From contig NZ_WOEY01000166.1 in NCBI RefSeq assembly GCF_013177695.1, positions 62,001 to 126,000 on the forward strand: a DNA stretch of 64,000 bases, written 5' to 3'. Below are positions 54,679-63,791 of the stretch, piece after piece. Numbering within the stretch: position 1 is the first letter of the stretch; every line of letters begins with the position of its first letter. The DNA is from Paraburkholderia solitsugae (GTDB lineage: Bacteria > Pseudomonadota > Gammaproteobacteria > Burkholderiales > Burkholderiaceae). The translations under genes were made by a program, and so were the position numbers. The notes under the pieces are model-generated. The model was given only the letters and a program-made list of their open reading frames with translations, had not been told where the DNA came from and searched no databases.

Positions 54679-55878
54679 ATGTCTTCTCCTCTCTCGCTTG
54701 CTGCCGTGGACGCGTTGCGCGCGCTCACACCTGGTGCTCAACGCACCACGCATTTCAATCACGCGGGGGCCTCGCTGCCGTCCTCCGCCACGCTGGAGGC
54801 GATCCGCGCTTACCTTTGGCTCGAAGCTACGACGGGGCCGATGGAAGCCGGCGTGGCCGGACGTGAGCAGACTGAGCGGGCGCGCTCGCTTGCTGCGCGA
54901 CTGCTGAATGCCCGGCACGCCGAGATCGCTTTGACCACTGGCAACTCGGCCGGTTGGGGCGCCGCATTCGCCGCGTTGGGACCTTGGGCGTCCGGCGAGC
55001 GGATCCTGGTCGGGCGTCACGAATGGGGCGGGAATCTGGCTGCCATGCGCCTGTCGGCGCAGCGCGCGGGGGCGACAATCGAAGTCATTCCGTCCGATTC
55101 CAGCGGTGCGGTGGATCCGTCGGCGCTGGAGGCCATGCTTGACGACCGTGTGCGCCTGATCGCGCTGACGTGGATGCCGGCGAACGGCGGACTGATCAAT
55201 CCGGCCGCGGCGATCGGGCAGGTCGCACGCCGCCACGGCATTCCATACTTCGTCGATGCTGCGCAGGCGGTTGGGCAACTTCCTGTCGATGTCGTTGAGG
55301 TGGGGTGCGATGTTCTGACCGGTGTGTGCCGCAAGGCGCTGCGTGGTCCGAGAGGCACCGGCCTGCTGCATGTGCGAGAGGATTTTCTATCCCGTTTGAC
55401 GCCCGCATTCGTCGACATGCGATCTGCGCCGCCGGGTGTCGACGGCGAACCCGTCTTGCGGGATGACGCGGTGCGCTTCGAGCCGGCGGAAGCGTCGCTG
55501 GCATTGCACTGCGGACTGGCTAATGCGTTGGAAGAGGCATTGGAGATTGGCATTGAAAATATTCGCGCGCGGATCGACGGCATTGCACAAGCGCTGCGTG
55601 TGCAACTCGCCGCGATCCCCGGCGTGACGGTGCTGGATCAGGGCCGGGAGCAGTCCGGGCTGGTGGCGTTCAACATAGCGGGTCTGGAGGCGGTATCGGT
55701 ACAGCGCAAGCTGGCGGATCAGGGTGTCGTGATCGGCAGTAACGGTGTCGCCTACACGCCGTTTGATATGGAGTCCAGAGGACTGAAGCAGATCGCACGC
55801 GCGTCGGTCAGCTATCTGACGACGGAGTTGGAGATCGGCAAGTTGCTGGGTGGCGTACGCGCGTTGGCGATCCAGTGA
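54679..55878 (+). CDS. Class V aminotransferase-like PLP enzyme
   Basis: A 399-residue fold-type I PLP enzyme. N-terminal FNHAGASLP, the cofactor Asp in YFVDAAQAVGQLPVDV, and the Schiff-base Lys in TGVCRKALRGPRGTGLL. It resembles cysteine desulfurase/isopenicillin-epimerase/EgtE-type enzymes; a precise reaction cannot be given. No egtB/egtD genes are nearby, so ergothioneine synthesis is not supported. A GTG at 54649 would add 10 residues. It follows the double IclR gene on the same strand. Confidence 0.87.
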   Translation: MSSPLSLAAVDALRALTPGAQRTTHFNHAGASLPSSATLEAIRAYLWLEATTGPMEAGVAGREQTERARSLAARLLNARHAEIALTTGNSAGWGAAFAALGPWASGERILVGRHEWGGNLAAMRLSAQRAGATIEVIPSDSSGAVDPSALEAMLDDRVRLIALTWMPANGGLINPAAAIGQVARRHGIPYFVDAAQAVGQLPVDVVEVGCDVLTGVCRKALRGPRGTGLLHVREDFLSRLTPAFVDMRSAPPGVDGEPVLRDDAVRFEPAEASLALHCGLANALEEALEIGIENIRARIDGIAQALRVQLAAIPGVTVLDQGREQSGLVAFNIAGLEAVSVQRKLADQGVVIGSNGVAYTPFDMESRGLKQIARASVSYLTTELEIGKLLGGVRALAIQ

Positions 55879-55932
55879 CCCGCTACGTTCTCCGCTTGGT
55901 CAACGTTTTTACCGAACCGATCTTGGCGCCAA

Positions 55933-57393
55933 TCATCTAAGCTCGACCGAAACAAAACTGCGCGCGTGGTTGCGCTGGATCAGCACGGCGACCTGTTTCC
56001 CTGCCTTTGCTTCCAGCGCGGTCACGTCCGCCGGCGTTTCGACCAGTGTGTCATTGAGCGACAGGACGATATCGCCGGGCTGGATGCCGGCGCTTGCCGC
56101 CGGCCCATCAACGCCGTCCACCATCAGACCCACGGCTAAATCGCTCGCGCGCCGCTCGTCCTCATTCAGCGGATGCATGCTCAAGCCCAGACGATCCCCT
56201 GTGCTGCCTTCGACGGGTCGAGCTTTGGGGCTTTCCACGGACGCGCCGACCATGACCGTCATGGTCATCGGCCTGTGGTTGCGGATCAGCCTGAGTGTGG
56301 TTTTCGTCCCTGGCGGCAACGCAGCCGCATCCTCGGCGAGTTCGGCCGAGTGATCGATCGGCTTGTCGCCGATCCGGATGATCACGTCGCCGGGCTTGAG
56401 GCCGCTCGCGGCAGCCGATGTGCCGGGCTGGACGGAGTTGACCAGCGCACCTGCCGGCCGTGGCAGGCCAAAGGCCGCGGCGAGACCCGGGCCGACGTCC
56501 TGTACGTCCACGCCAAGACCGCCCGGAGAGGTCGCTTGCGTGGCTTGCGCCTGCGATCGCACCTTGGCCGCCAGGTTGATCGGGATGGCCAAGGCCAGGT
56601 TGGGGGATCCGCCGGAGTCCGCGTAAATCTGCACGTCGATGCCGACCACCTCGCCGGCACGGTTGAACAGGGGGCCGCCCGAATTGTCCGGGTTGGCGGC
56701 GAGATCGGTTTGAAAAAAGGGAAAACTGCTGCCGTCCTGGAGCGTGCGAGACGTGGCGCTGACAATGCCGGCTGCAACGGTATTGTCGAAGCTGTCGGGC
56801 GAGCCGATCGCCAGGACCGGTTCACCGACGCGTACTCGCGACGAGTCACCCAGTTTGACGGTCGGGAGCTTCGTGGCATCGACCTGGATGATCGCGACGT
56901 CGCTCTGGGTGTCGACCGCCACGACCTTTGCCTTGAACTCGCGTCGATCGGTCAGCCTGACCGTCACTTCGTCGGCTTGATCCACCACATGAGCGGTGGT
57001 CAGAATGAGGCCGTCGGAACTCACGATAAAGCCGGAGCCCATTCCTGTGATGACGCGTGCCGAACTGCCTTGAGACGGCTGTGATTGCGGCACCACATGC
57101 TTGACGAGGGCAAGAAGGGGATCGTCAGCATCCATTGCCGCGGGGGCGGGTAACGACGCTTGCTGCGCAGGGGCAGTCGCCCTGATATTCACGACGGCGG
57201 GCCCGTATCGCTCCACGATGGTAGGGAAGTCGACCGACGCTGCAGCGTTGACGGGTGAAACCCGCTTCGCCTTCACGGGTGGCGGCGGCACGGCTTCGGC
57301 ATTCGCCGTCGGCTGCAGGCACGGGTAGCCCGAGAGAAATGCTGCTATCAGGGCAGCGGGGAGCCAGGCGCGTGCAAGAGTTGGGTGCAACAC
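55933..57393 (-). CDS. HtrA/DegP-type periplasmic serine protease with two PDZ domains
   Basis: A 486-residue exported protease. Signal peptide about 1-33. Trypsin-like domain (about 55-280) with H135 in TTAHVV, D165 in SDVAII and S238 in DNSGGPL (canonical GNSGGPL with Gly changed to Asp). Two PDZ domains follow: about 290-375 (PGTSAAASGLKPGDVIIRIG) and 390-480 (GPAASAGIQPGDIVLSLND). It should degrade or chaperone misfolded envelope proteins. Confidence 0.93.
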   Translation of the reverse strand: MLHPTLARAWLPAALIAAFLSGYPCLQPTANAEAVPPPPVKAKRVSPVNAAASVDFPTIVERYGPAVVNIRATAPAQQASLPAPAAMDADDPLLALVKHVVPQSQPSQGSSARVITGMGSGFIVSSDGLILTTAHVVDQADEVTVRLTDRREFKAKVVAVDTQSDVAIIQVDATKLPTVKLGDSSRVRVGEPVLAIGSPDSFDNTVAAGIVSATSRTLQDGSSFPFFQTDLAANPDNSGGPLFNRAGEVVGIDVQIYADSGGSPNLALAIPINLAAKVRSQAQATQATSPGGLGVDVQDVGPGLAAAFGLPRPAGALVNSVQPGTSAAASGLKPGDVIIRIGDKPIDHSAELAEDAAALPPGTKTTLRLIRNHRPMTMTVMVGASVESPKARPVEGSTGDRLGLSMHPLNEDERRASDLAVGLMVDGVDGPAASAGIQPGDIVLSLNDTLVETPADVTALEAKAGKQVAVLIQRNHARSFVSVELR

Positions 57394-57645
57394 AGTGCAC
57401 CTCCATGGCGGTCAGAGTGCCAGGGCCAGGCGCGCGATTAGTGGGCCGATCGATACATGAATGCATCGATAGCGCCGGTACGACAATGCACGGTCCTCCC
57501 CTACATGATTTATAGAAGAGCGGTGGGAAAACTGCACCGAGTGCTAATCCTGGGGTACGGTTTTCGAGCGGCGTGGATCGCTACTAACGCAAGCAGGTTG
57601 CGCAAAATGCGGCAAAGCCTGGCGCCTGAGCGCCGATGGACGACT

Positions 57646-58149
57646 TCACGCCGTGCGGTAGCGTGCCTCACTCGTGCTGGCGGGAACAAGCCGTTCGCGT
57701 TGCATCGCGACCGCCTCGCCAAGCCGCTTGCAGAGCTGGTCCGTGTTCCGGATGCCTGGCAAACGCCTCACGGGATGCGCGACGTCGTTGGTCGTCAGGA
57801 TGATCGTGCCGGTGCCGAATAGACGCAGCCACCAAGGATGGATCGAGGTGATGTGTTGAATCCGGGAAAGATCGAGACTCGATGTACGGCGATGCAGAAT
57901 GCCTTGTGTCCAGGTAATGCGCGTGGTGTCGATGACGATTCGGGTGAACGCGGTTTTGACGAACGGCAAAGCGACACCGATCAGGACCGCGCAGGCTTGC
58001 GCAAGCAGCACGGGCCACTGAAGCGGGAAAGCGTTCAACGCGCAGACATGGATAGCGCCAATCATGGCCATGACAACGCCACCCTTCAGCAGCGCCGGAA
58101 GGTTGCAGGCCTGCGACGGCGCGCCGCTGAAAATCACCTGATTGGCCAT
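57646..58149 (-). CDS. PH-domain membrane protein (bPH_2 type)
   Basis: A 167-residue protein with two membrane helices (about 22-65) followed by a bacterial pleckstrin-homology domain: IVIDTTRITWTQGILHRRTS, LDLSRIQHITSIHPWW and FGTGTIILTTND, the typical DUF304 pattern. Function unknown; usually membrane-associated. Between this gene and the protease (57394-57645) I see nothing convincing. Confidence 0.85.
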   Translation of the reverse strand: MANQVIFSGAPSQACNLPALLKGGVVMAMIGAIHVCALNAFPLQWPVLLAQACAVLIGVALPFVKTAFTRIVIDTTRITWTQGILHRRTSSLDLSRIQHITSIHPWWLRLFGTGTIILTTNDVAHPVRRLPGIRNTDQLCKRLGEAVAMQRERLVPASTSEARYRTA

Positions 58150-58193
58150 CGCACATACTCCTCTTTCTGATCCACGGCCCTATTCGTCCTTCG

Positions 58194-58217
58194 AAAAAAG
58201 GCAGTGCTGCCTTTTTT
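58194..58217 (-). terminator. Rho-independent terminator
   Basis: AAAAAAGGCAG-TG-CTGCCTTTTTT is a perfect inverted repeat with A/T runs at both sides, so it can act in both directions. It lies about 105 nt downstream of the minus-strand gene ending at 58322 and upstream of the PH-domain gene, separating the two. Confidence 0.85.
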
Positions 58218-58321
58218 GGTCCTCGTGCCGGTGGTGGGCCCAGTATAGCCCTCACGACGAAGATCGTCCGCAACGCCTACGCACCGGGCGGTGAGTGCGG
58301 CAGACGGGGCAGGACGAGGCT

Positions 58322-58636
58322 TTACGCGTCTTTCAGCCAGGGCATTTCCACGGGCGACACCACCAGACGCCGGGACTCCCGTTTCAGTTCGAAGATGAAC
58401 CCGACCAGGATCATCGAGTCGGCATAGGGGATCGGGAATACGTGAGGATTGTCCACGCTGCGCAGCGGGTGCGCGGGGGTATCCGCCGTTGTCGCGGCGT
58501 TCGCGCGGACGCTCTCGAGTTCGTCGGCCATTGCCGGCCCACTGACTTTCAGGACGCGGCTACGCAGGTCGCTGAAGGGTTCGATGCGCGCCCCGTCTTC
58601 GTTGTATTCGGGCACTTCATAGATGAACCAGGACAT
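58322..58636 (-). CDS. Small conserved hypothetical protein
   Basis: A 104-residue soluble protein beginning MSWFIYEVPEYNEDGARIEP and containing HVFPIPYADSMILVGFIFEL. No family recognised. It is followed by the terminator at 58194-58217. Confidence 0.65.
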   Translation of the reverse strand: MSWFIYEVPEYNEDGARIEPFSDLRSRVLKVSGPAMADELESVRANAATTADTPAHPLRSVDNPHVFPIPYADSMILVGFIFELKRESRRLVVSPVEMPWLKDA

Positions 58637-58665
58637 GTGCGTCTCCTAGGAAAAGGGCATCTATT

Positions 58666-58869
58666 CTAGCAGTGGGCGTAACTTACGGTGTCCGGACGCT
58701 CATCCAGCGCGTGCCCTGCTATGCTGGCGCCGACTATTATTTCGCGACCCAGCACGTGATACAGGCGGTGTGCCTTTTCTGACCTGTTTGTCGCCCATAC
58801 TTCGATTTCGTATGGGCGGAAATCGTCCATCGCCTGCATGAAACGCGCGTTCCAATCGCTCTGATCCAC
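58666..58869 (-). CDS. Possible small protein divergent from the TPR gene
   Basis: A minus-strand frame encoding about 67 residues if a GTG at 58869 is used (58830 or 58839 ATG give shorter forms). The segment MQAMDDFRPYEIEVWATNRS, followed by EKAHRLYHVLGREIIVGA, reads like real protein. No ribosome site is clear. It would precede the gene at 58636 by 29 nt. Family not recognised. Confidence 0.45.
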   Translation of the reverse strand: MDQSDWNARFMQAMDDFRPYEIEVWATNRSEKAHRLYHVLGREIIVGASIAGHALDERPDTVSYAHC

Positions 58870-58870
58870 T

Positions 58871-60493
58871 ATGCGTCCATCATCCGCCGGCGAGTCCTCC
58901 AACACTGACAGTGACGATCCGGTCGCGCAGCCGGACCCAACGGCCAGGTTCACCGACGCGCTGGAGAAGGTGACGCCGCTGTTCGAGTTGCAGCCGCCGT
59001 TAGAGGCCACCGTGCTAGCCGAGGCGTTGCAGCTCGCGGCGGTCAGCTCGCTTGGCTTGGGCCGGCTCACCGATGCCGAGTCCTATTGGCGCCGTGCGAT
59101 CGAAGCGAACGCGCGATTCGTCGACGCATACCTGAACCTCGCCACCTTGCTGAAAGGACTCAACCGCCTGTCCGACGTGGAAGCGCTGTTTCGGCGATTG
59201 CTGGAAGTGAGCCCGGATCTCGCAGACGTTCACAACCAGCTTGGGTCTTTGCTCCAGGACCAGGGGCGCCTGTCAGAAGCAGAGGCGGCTTATCGGCAAG
59301 CGGCGCTGATTTGCCCTGATCGCCTCGAATTTCATTACAACCTCGGTACCGTACTCAGACCGCTAGGCCATTGGCACGAAGCTGGGGAGGCGTATCAGCG
59401 GGCAATCGCGCTACGCCCTGACTTCGTCATGGGTTACAGCAACCTCGGCAACATACTGAAGGAACTCGGACGCCTGCCGGAAGCCGAAGCTGCCTACCGG
59501 CAGGCGCTCGCCATTCGCGGCGACTATCACATGGCGAAGTACGCTCTGGCGATACTGCTGCTCAGCATGGGGCGCTTCGAGGAAGGATGGCGGCTCTATG
59601 AGGCGCGTCATGCGGATCCTAAGTCCATGCAGCATAAGACGCAGAAGGTCATAGGGCGTCCCCGCTGGCAAGGCGAAACACTGGCGGGGAAAAAGCTGCT
59701 GGTCTGGCAGGAGGGCGGGCTCGGCGATGCGATTCATTTTGCCCGCTACTTTCAGCTGCTCAAGGCGCAAGGCGCGGCCCAGGTCGCCTTTGCCTGCGCT
59801 CCGGCGCTGCACCGGCTGTTCGCCGCGGTCGAGGGCGTCGACGTGGTGCTGGCTCACGAGGCGGGATGGGCTGCATCGGCGAATTACGACTACTGGATGA
59901 GCCCATTGAGCGCGCCGCTGTATCTGAGCACGACGACGGACACCATGCCGTTGCCCGTCCGGCTGACGCTGGATCCGTCTCTCCTCGAAGCCTGGCGCGT
60001 GCGTCTGGCAACGCTTCCTCCGGGTCGGAGGATCGGGCTCGTGTGGAAAGGTAATGCTCTACACCAAAACGATGCGAACCGGTCGCTGGGATCCTTCGGG
60101 ATGCTGGCGCCACTCTGGCGCGTGCCCGGACTGAGCTTCGTGAGTCTGCAAAAGGGGGAGGGCGAGGACGAAGCCCTATCGCCGCCCGCCAACCAGCCGC
60201 TGCTGCATCTCGGGTCCGATGTAACGGACTTGGCCGACAGCGCCGCCATCATCGCGCAGCTCGATCTTGTCATCTGCGTGGATACAGCGATTGCGCATCT
60301 CGCCGCCTCCGTCGGTACGCAGTGCTGGGTCATGCTGCCCGGAGAGGCAATCGACTGGCGCTGGATGCACGAACGCACGGACTCGCCTTGGTATCCGGAT
60401 ACGATTCGCCTGTTCCGCCAACCTTTGGGCGCGCAGTGGCCGACGGTTATCGAACAGGTGCGGCAGGCGTGTGCCGAGGCGTTCCCGGGGTAA
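58871..60493 (+). CDS. TPR protein fused to a GT9-like glycosyltransferase domain
   Basis: A 540-residue protein. Residues about 45-245 hold six tetratricopeptide repeats (for example AYLNLATLLKGLNRLSDVEA and GYSNLGNILKELGRLPEAEA). Residues about 260-535 resemble heptosyltransferase-type domains: KKLLVWQEGGLGDAIHFARY, RIGLVWKGNALHQND, and LDLVICVDTAIAHLAASVG. Such TPR-glycosyltransferase fusions are seen in surface-glycan or protein-glycosylation loci. No partner genes are visible here. ATG without an evident ribosome site. Confidence 0.88.
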   Translation: MRPSSAGESSNTDSDDPVAQPDPTARFTDALEKVTPLFELQPPLEATVLAEALQLAAVSSLGLGRLTDAESYWRRAIEANARFVDAYLNLATLLKGLNRLSDVEALFRRLLEVSPDLADVHNQLGSLLQDQGRLSEAEAAYRQAALICPDRLEFHYNLGTVLRPLGHWHEAGEAYQRAIALRPDFVMGYSNLGNILKELGRLPEAEAAYRQALAIRGDYHMAKYALAILLLSMGRFEEGWRLYEARHADPKSMQHKTQKVIGRPRWQGETLAGKKLLVWQEGGLGDAIHFARYFQLLKAQGAAQVAFACAPALHRLFAAVEGVDVVLAHEAGWAASANYDYWMSPLSAPLYLSTTTDTMPLPVRLTLDPSLLEAWRVRLATLPPGRRIGLVWKGNALHQNDANRSLGSFGMLAPLWRVPGLSFVSLQKGEGEDEALSPPANQPLLHLGSDVTDLADSAAIIAQLDLVICVDTAIAHLAASVGTQCWVMLPGEAIDWRWMHERTDSPWYPDTIRLFRQPLGAQWPTVIEQVRQACAEAFPG

Positions 60494-60632
60494 AGCACGA
60501 TGGGGGGCGATCAGGGTTTTCAGCCACCTATCGACGCATGCGAGAATGCTACGCTGCGCCGACAAAGGTGGCTCCGTATTACCCGATTGACTATCCGATA
60601 GCCGCTTGTAAAACAGAATACAGGAGCTAAAC

Positions 60633-60710
60633 GTGAGTGACTTTTCCGCCGATTATCTCGTTCCAGCCGCGGCCCAAAAAATGCAAACCCTGATCGAGAC
60701 GGCCGCGTGA
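60633..60710 (+). CDS. 25-codon frame coupled to the hydrolase gene
   Basis: GTG frame (VSDFSADYLVPAAAQKMQ and a short end) with AGGAG 6 nt upstream; its TGA overlaps the hydrolase ATG (TGATG). The hydrolase itself has no other ribosome site, so translation of this small frame probably feeds it. The peptide may be a relic N-terminus of a lost gene. Confidence 0.5.
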   Translation: MSDFSADYLVPAAAQKMQTLIETAA

Positions 60711-61687
60711 TGCGCATCGAGACCGGAGATTTTGCCACCAACGGGATCGAGCTACGAGCCGACATTGCCGGCACCGGTATGCCGGTCCTGCTCTGCCACG
60801 GATTCCCTGAATCGCGGCATTCCTGGCGCCATCAGGTACCGGCGCTCGCCGAAGCGGGATATCGTGTGATCGCGCCCGATATGCGGGGCTATGGCGGCAG
60901 CAGCGCGCCGGAAACGATCGAAGATTTTACGATTCTGCATCTGGTGGGCGACATGGTCGGGTTGCTCGATACGCTCGGGCATCCGAAAGCCGTGATCGTG
61001 GGCCATGATTGGGGCGCGCTTGTCGCCTGGGCGGCGGCCATGTTGCGGCCTGACCGGTTTATTGGCGTCGCTGGACTTTCGGTTCCGTTCATCCCTCGCA
61101 CCGCCTCTGCGCCGCTCGCGACCTTGCGCCGCCGGGGGCGGGAGCGCTTCTACTGGCTCTGGTTCGAACCGCGCGGTCGCGCCGAGGCAGAACTTGACGC
61201 TGATCCGGCGGAAAGCCTTCGCCGCATGTACTGGGGCCTCTCTGGCGCCGCGCCCGATCCGCTCTGGAACGGTATGGTCGCTGAGAGCGGATTTCTTGCG
61301 ACCTTTCCGGCACCCTCCGGCCTGCCGGATTGGCTGACGCCAGAGGACCTTAGTCTGCAAACAGCGGCTTTCGCCCGTGGCTTTCGTGCGCCGCTCGACT
61401 GGTATCGCAATCTTGATCGGAACTGGGGCTTGCTCGGCGCCTTTGCCGGCACACGCATCACACAACCGGCGATGTTTCTCGCAGGCGCGCGGGACCCCGT
61501 GTTGAATTGGCGACGTGACGCCTATGCTGCCCATTCGGAAACCTTGCCAGGCCTTGTCTCCAGCACACTGCTCCCGGGCATCGGCCATTGGATACAGCAG
61601 GAGGCGCCGGAAGCCGTCACGGTGGCGCTCCTCGACTTCCTGCGGACATTCAAGGCTCCGGACTACCCGCCAATGGGTTCGCGATAA
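60710..61687 (+). CDS. Alpha/beta hydrolase, epoxide-hydrolase-like
   Basis: A 325-residue cytoplasmic alpha/beta hydrolase. Oxyanion loop CHGFPESRHSW, nucleophile Asp in VGHDWGALVAW, acid Asp in AGARDPVLNW, and base His in GIGHWIQQEAPE. An Asp nucleophile with HGFPES fits soluble epoxide hydrolases or haloalkanoate dehalogenases. Substrate unknown. Start at 60710 overlaps the preceding 25-codon frame. Confidence 0.9.
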   Translation: MRIETGDFATNGIELRADIAGTGMPVLLCHGFPESRHSWRHQVPALAEAGYRVIAPDMRGYGGSSAPETIEDFTILHLVGDMVGLLDTLGHPKAVIVGHDWGALVAWAAAMLRPDRFIGVAGLSVPFIPRTASAPLATLRRRGRERFYWLWFEPRGRAEAELDADPAESLRRMYWGLSGAAPDPLWNGMVAESGFLATFPAPSGLPDWLTPEDLSLQTAAFARGFRAPLDWYRNLDRNWGLLGAFAGTRITQPAMFLAGARDPVLNWRRDAYAAHSETLPGLVSSTLLPGIGHWIQQEAPEAVTVALLDFLRTFKAPDYPPMGSR

Positions 61688-61727
61688 GAAGGCGTGTGTC
61701 AACGCTGCCCGTACCTATACGTCGCGC

Positions 61728-62135
61728 CTACTCCATGGGTGGTTCATTTCGTATCACCAGCTCCATGAACCCTGAACTTGAGTCGTGCTCCCGGGAGAAG
61801 CGATGTTCGGGAAGAAGCGCCAGCAATATCTCCGCGGTTGTACGGACCGTGCAACCGCGTGCCACATGACCACCGAACACTCGACCGCGTGAGTCGGCAA
61901 CCGACATGTGCAGATGCGCGTCATCAGGTGATAGGGACCCGGCGAGCGTCAGGATTTCCAGATCGTCGCGCAGCTCAGTCGGATCCTCGTCGCCGGCAAA
62001 TCGCAATTGGGCAATGCTGAGGCTTCCGATGCCCTGGATCACGAAGGCCGCCTGCAACTTGACCTGACGCAGTGCGTCTTCGAGGGCGGCACGCAGATCG
62101 TCGCCGGGAAAGAGGCGCAAAGGATGTGCTTGCAT
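61728..62135 (-). CDS. PPC/DUF296 domain protein
   Basis: A 135-residue single-domain PPC (DUF296) protein: HPLRLFPGDDLRAALEDALR, FVIQGIGSLSIAQLRF, LTLAGSLSPDDAHLHMSVAD and GRVFGGHVARGCTVRTTAEI. The conserved His residues and GGH match the family; it usually forms trimers and its bacterial role is unclear. Single gene, convergent with the hydrolase. Confidence 0.85.
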   Translation of the reverse strand: MQAHPLRLFPGDDLRAALEDALRQVKLQAAFVIQGIGSLSIAQLRFAGDEDPTELRDDLEILTLAGSLSPDDAHLHMSVADSRGRVFGGHVARGCTVRTTAEILLALLPEHRFSREHDSSSGFMELVIRNEPPME

Positions 62136-62329
62136 CGCGAGGTTCCAGGTTAGGGGCTGGGTGATAGGTTAAGCCGGATTGCTGCTGGCCCTTATGCTGG
62201 CGAAAAACCAGCGTGGCTCCGGTACCAGTCGACCAGGCCGCGTCAACGTGTCGAGTTGAGCATCACCCGTCCAGCACCTCAAGCTTGCCCGGGGCACGTT
62301 CACAAAGAAACTGCCAGTCTCAGTCGTTG

Positions 62330-63232
62330 TCAGGCGTTCTGTTTGAGGCCTTTCCGTGATGGAATAGTCATTGCGGCGACTCCAGCGACGACACATCCTA
62401 GTCCCAGCCACGCCGACGGAGAAAGCGATTCTCCCAGAAACGCAATGCCTATCGCTACGCCGATGGGCACTCGCAGGTAGGCTTGCGCCGTTGTGCCAAC
62501 CGAACCTAGCGTTGGTATAAGTCGAAAGTAAATGACGAACGCCATCGCTGTCGAGAAAACTGCCAGCGCCATAAGCGCCAACAGCGATTGCAACGAAGGA
62601 TGGAGTGTCCACGGGCGATCAACCACCAGACTGACAGGAACAAGCAGGATCGCGCCCACAATGAGCGAACCCGCAGCGGGAGCGACTGGGGAAAGCCCTC
62701 TGAAAGACCGACCGTAGATCGCCGCTCCTGCGTAGCAAACCGTAGCTGCGACGATCGCCAATTGCGGAATAAGCTGCCTGCCGAGTCCTTCGAATGCGTT
62801 GACGCCAACAACCAGGCCTATACCGGCAATCCCTGCGGTGACACCGAACAACTTGCGCGGCGTAATCTGCTCATGGCGGGTGATCAACCACGTTCCGAGA
62901 AACGCCATGACAGGTGAGGCCGAATTCAGGATTGTCGCCAAACCAGCTTCCACCGAACGCTCGGCCCACGCGATAAGCGTAAAAGGAACCACGCTATTCA
63001 GCAACGCCTGCACGACGAAGCGACGCCACACTGCGGGATCGCGCGGCATGGAAACTCGCTGAACCGTCATCCAGAGCAGAAGGACTGATCCGGCAATCAA
63101 CGTTCTCGCTGCAATGAGCGTAAGCGGAGGAATGGTAGCGACGCCAACTCTGATGAATGTGTAAGACGCTCCCCAAAGCGTCGAAAGTGTCAGGAGCAGG
63201 ATCAGGTCGAGAGCGGGGTTTGCTCCGCTCAT
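62330..63232 (-). CDS. EamA/DMT family exporter
   Basis: A 300-residue inner-membrane protein with ten helices in two EamA repeats (LLLTLSTLWGASYTFIRVGV at the N-terminus; second repeat from about 150 with LSPVAPAAGSLIVGAILLVP). Members export amino acids or other metabolites; substrate unknown. The start at 63232 puts helix 1 close to the N-terminus; 63301 is an alternative upstream ATG. About 200 nt of gene-free sequence precede the PPC gene side (62136-62329). Confidence 0.9.
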   Translation of the reverse strand: MSGANPALDLILLLTLSTLWGASYTFIRVGVATIPPLTLIAARTLIAGSVLLLWMTVQRVSMPRDPAVWRRFVVQALLNSVVPFTLIAWAERSVEAGLATILNSASPVMAFLGTWLITRHEQITPRKLFGVTAGIAGIGLVVGVNAFEGLGRQLIPQLAIVAATVCYAGAAIYGRSFRGLSPVAPAAGSLIVGAILLVPVSLVVDRPWTLHPSLQSLLALMALAVFSTAMAFVIYFRLIPTLGSVGTTAQAYLRVPIGVAIGIAFLGESLSPSAWLGLGCVVAGVAAMTIPSRKGLKQNA

Positions 63233-63444
63233 AGTTGTTGTTCGTACTTTGGACAATTTGCTTTCGCCGTGACGGGTTGAAAATACTGAACCGTGCGGCA
63301 CGCACCGGGCCGAACGGCCGAATTATGCAAGCCGCCACAGAGTGAACGTTTCAGCATGGAGCGAAATGTGGATTGCTGCCACATCGACGCCCCGCTCTCT
63401 CTGCTGTTAGTTGGCCCTTTTCCTTTCGGGACATCGCGTCATCT

Positions 63445-63702
63445 TCACCAACTCGCCCAGAGGTGCTTCGTCAGATGCGCGGCACCCGACAATGGCAGCT
63501 TCCGGCGCACCGCCAGCGTACCGAAACATGCAACGCCTTCGGAGATCGCCGTGCGGATGGTGCGAAACGTCCGGCTGGTTGCGAGCACCGCCTCGCCATC
63601 GCCGGACTCGCTCCACACAAGCAGGAAGCCCGTGCGTTGATCATTGTCACGCACCTGCAATTGCCGCCGTGGGGGTGAACCAAAAGCGCGGATGTTTTCC
63701 AT
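63445..63702 (-). CDS. Possible small hypothetical protein
   Basis: An 85-residue frame starting MENIRAFGSPPRRQLQVRDN with beta-rich, folded-looking composition (GFLLVWSESGDGEAVLATSR). No family recognised and ribosome site weak. It lies between the lyase end and the EamA gene, same strand as both. Confidence 0.45.
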   Translation of the reverse strand: MENIRAFGSPPRRQLQVRDNDQRTGFLLVWSESGDGEAVLATSRTFRTIRTAISEGVACFGTLAVRRKLPLSGAAHLTKHLWASW

Positions 63703-63791
63703 ATGGCATCTCTGATGGATGGGATATTCCCTTCATGTCCTTACGCCAAAGCGCGGCGGCGACGACAGATAGACGTCGCCGCCGCGCACAA

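Noticed and set aside
54679..55878. Ergothioneine biosynthesis enzyme EgtE
   Set aside because: The fold fits, but egtB and egtD are absent nearby and no specific residues were identified; kept as a generic class V enzyme.
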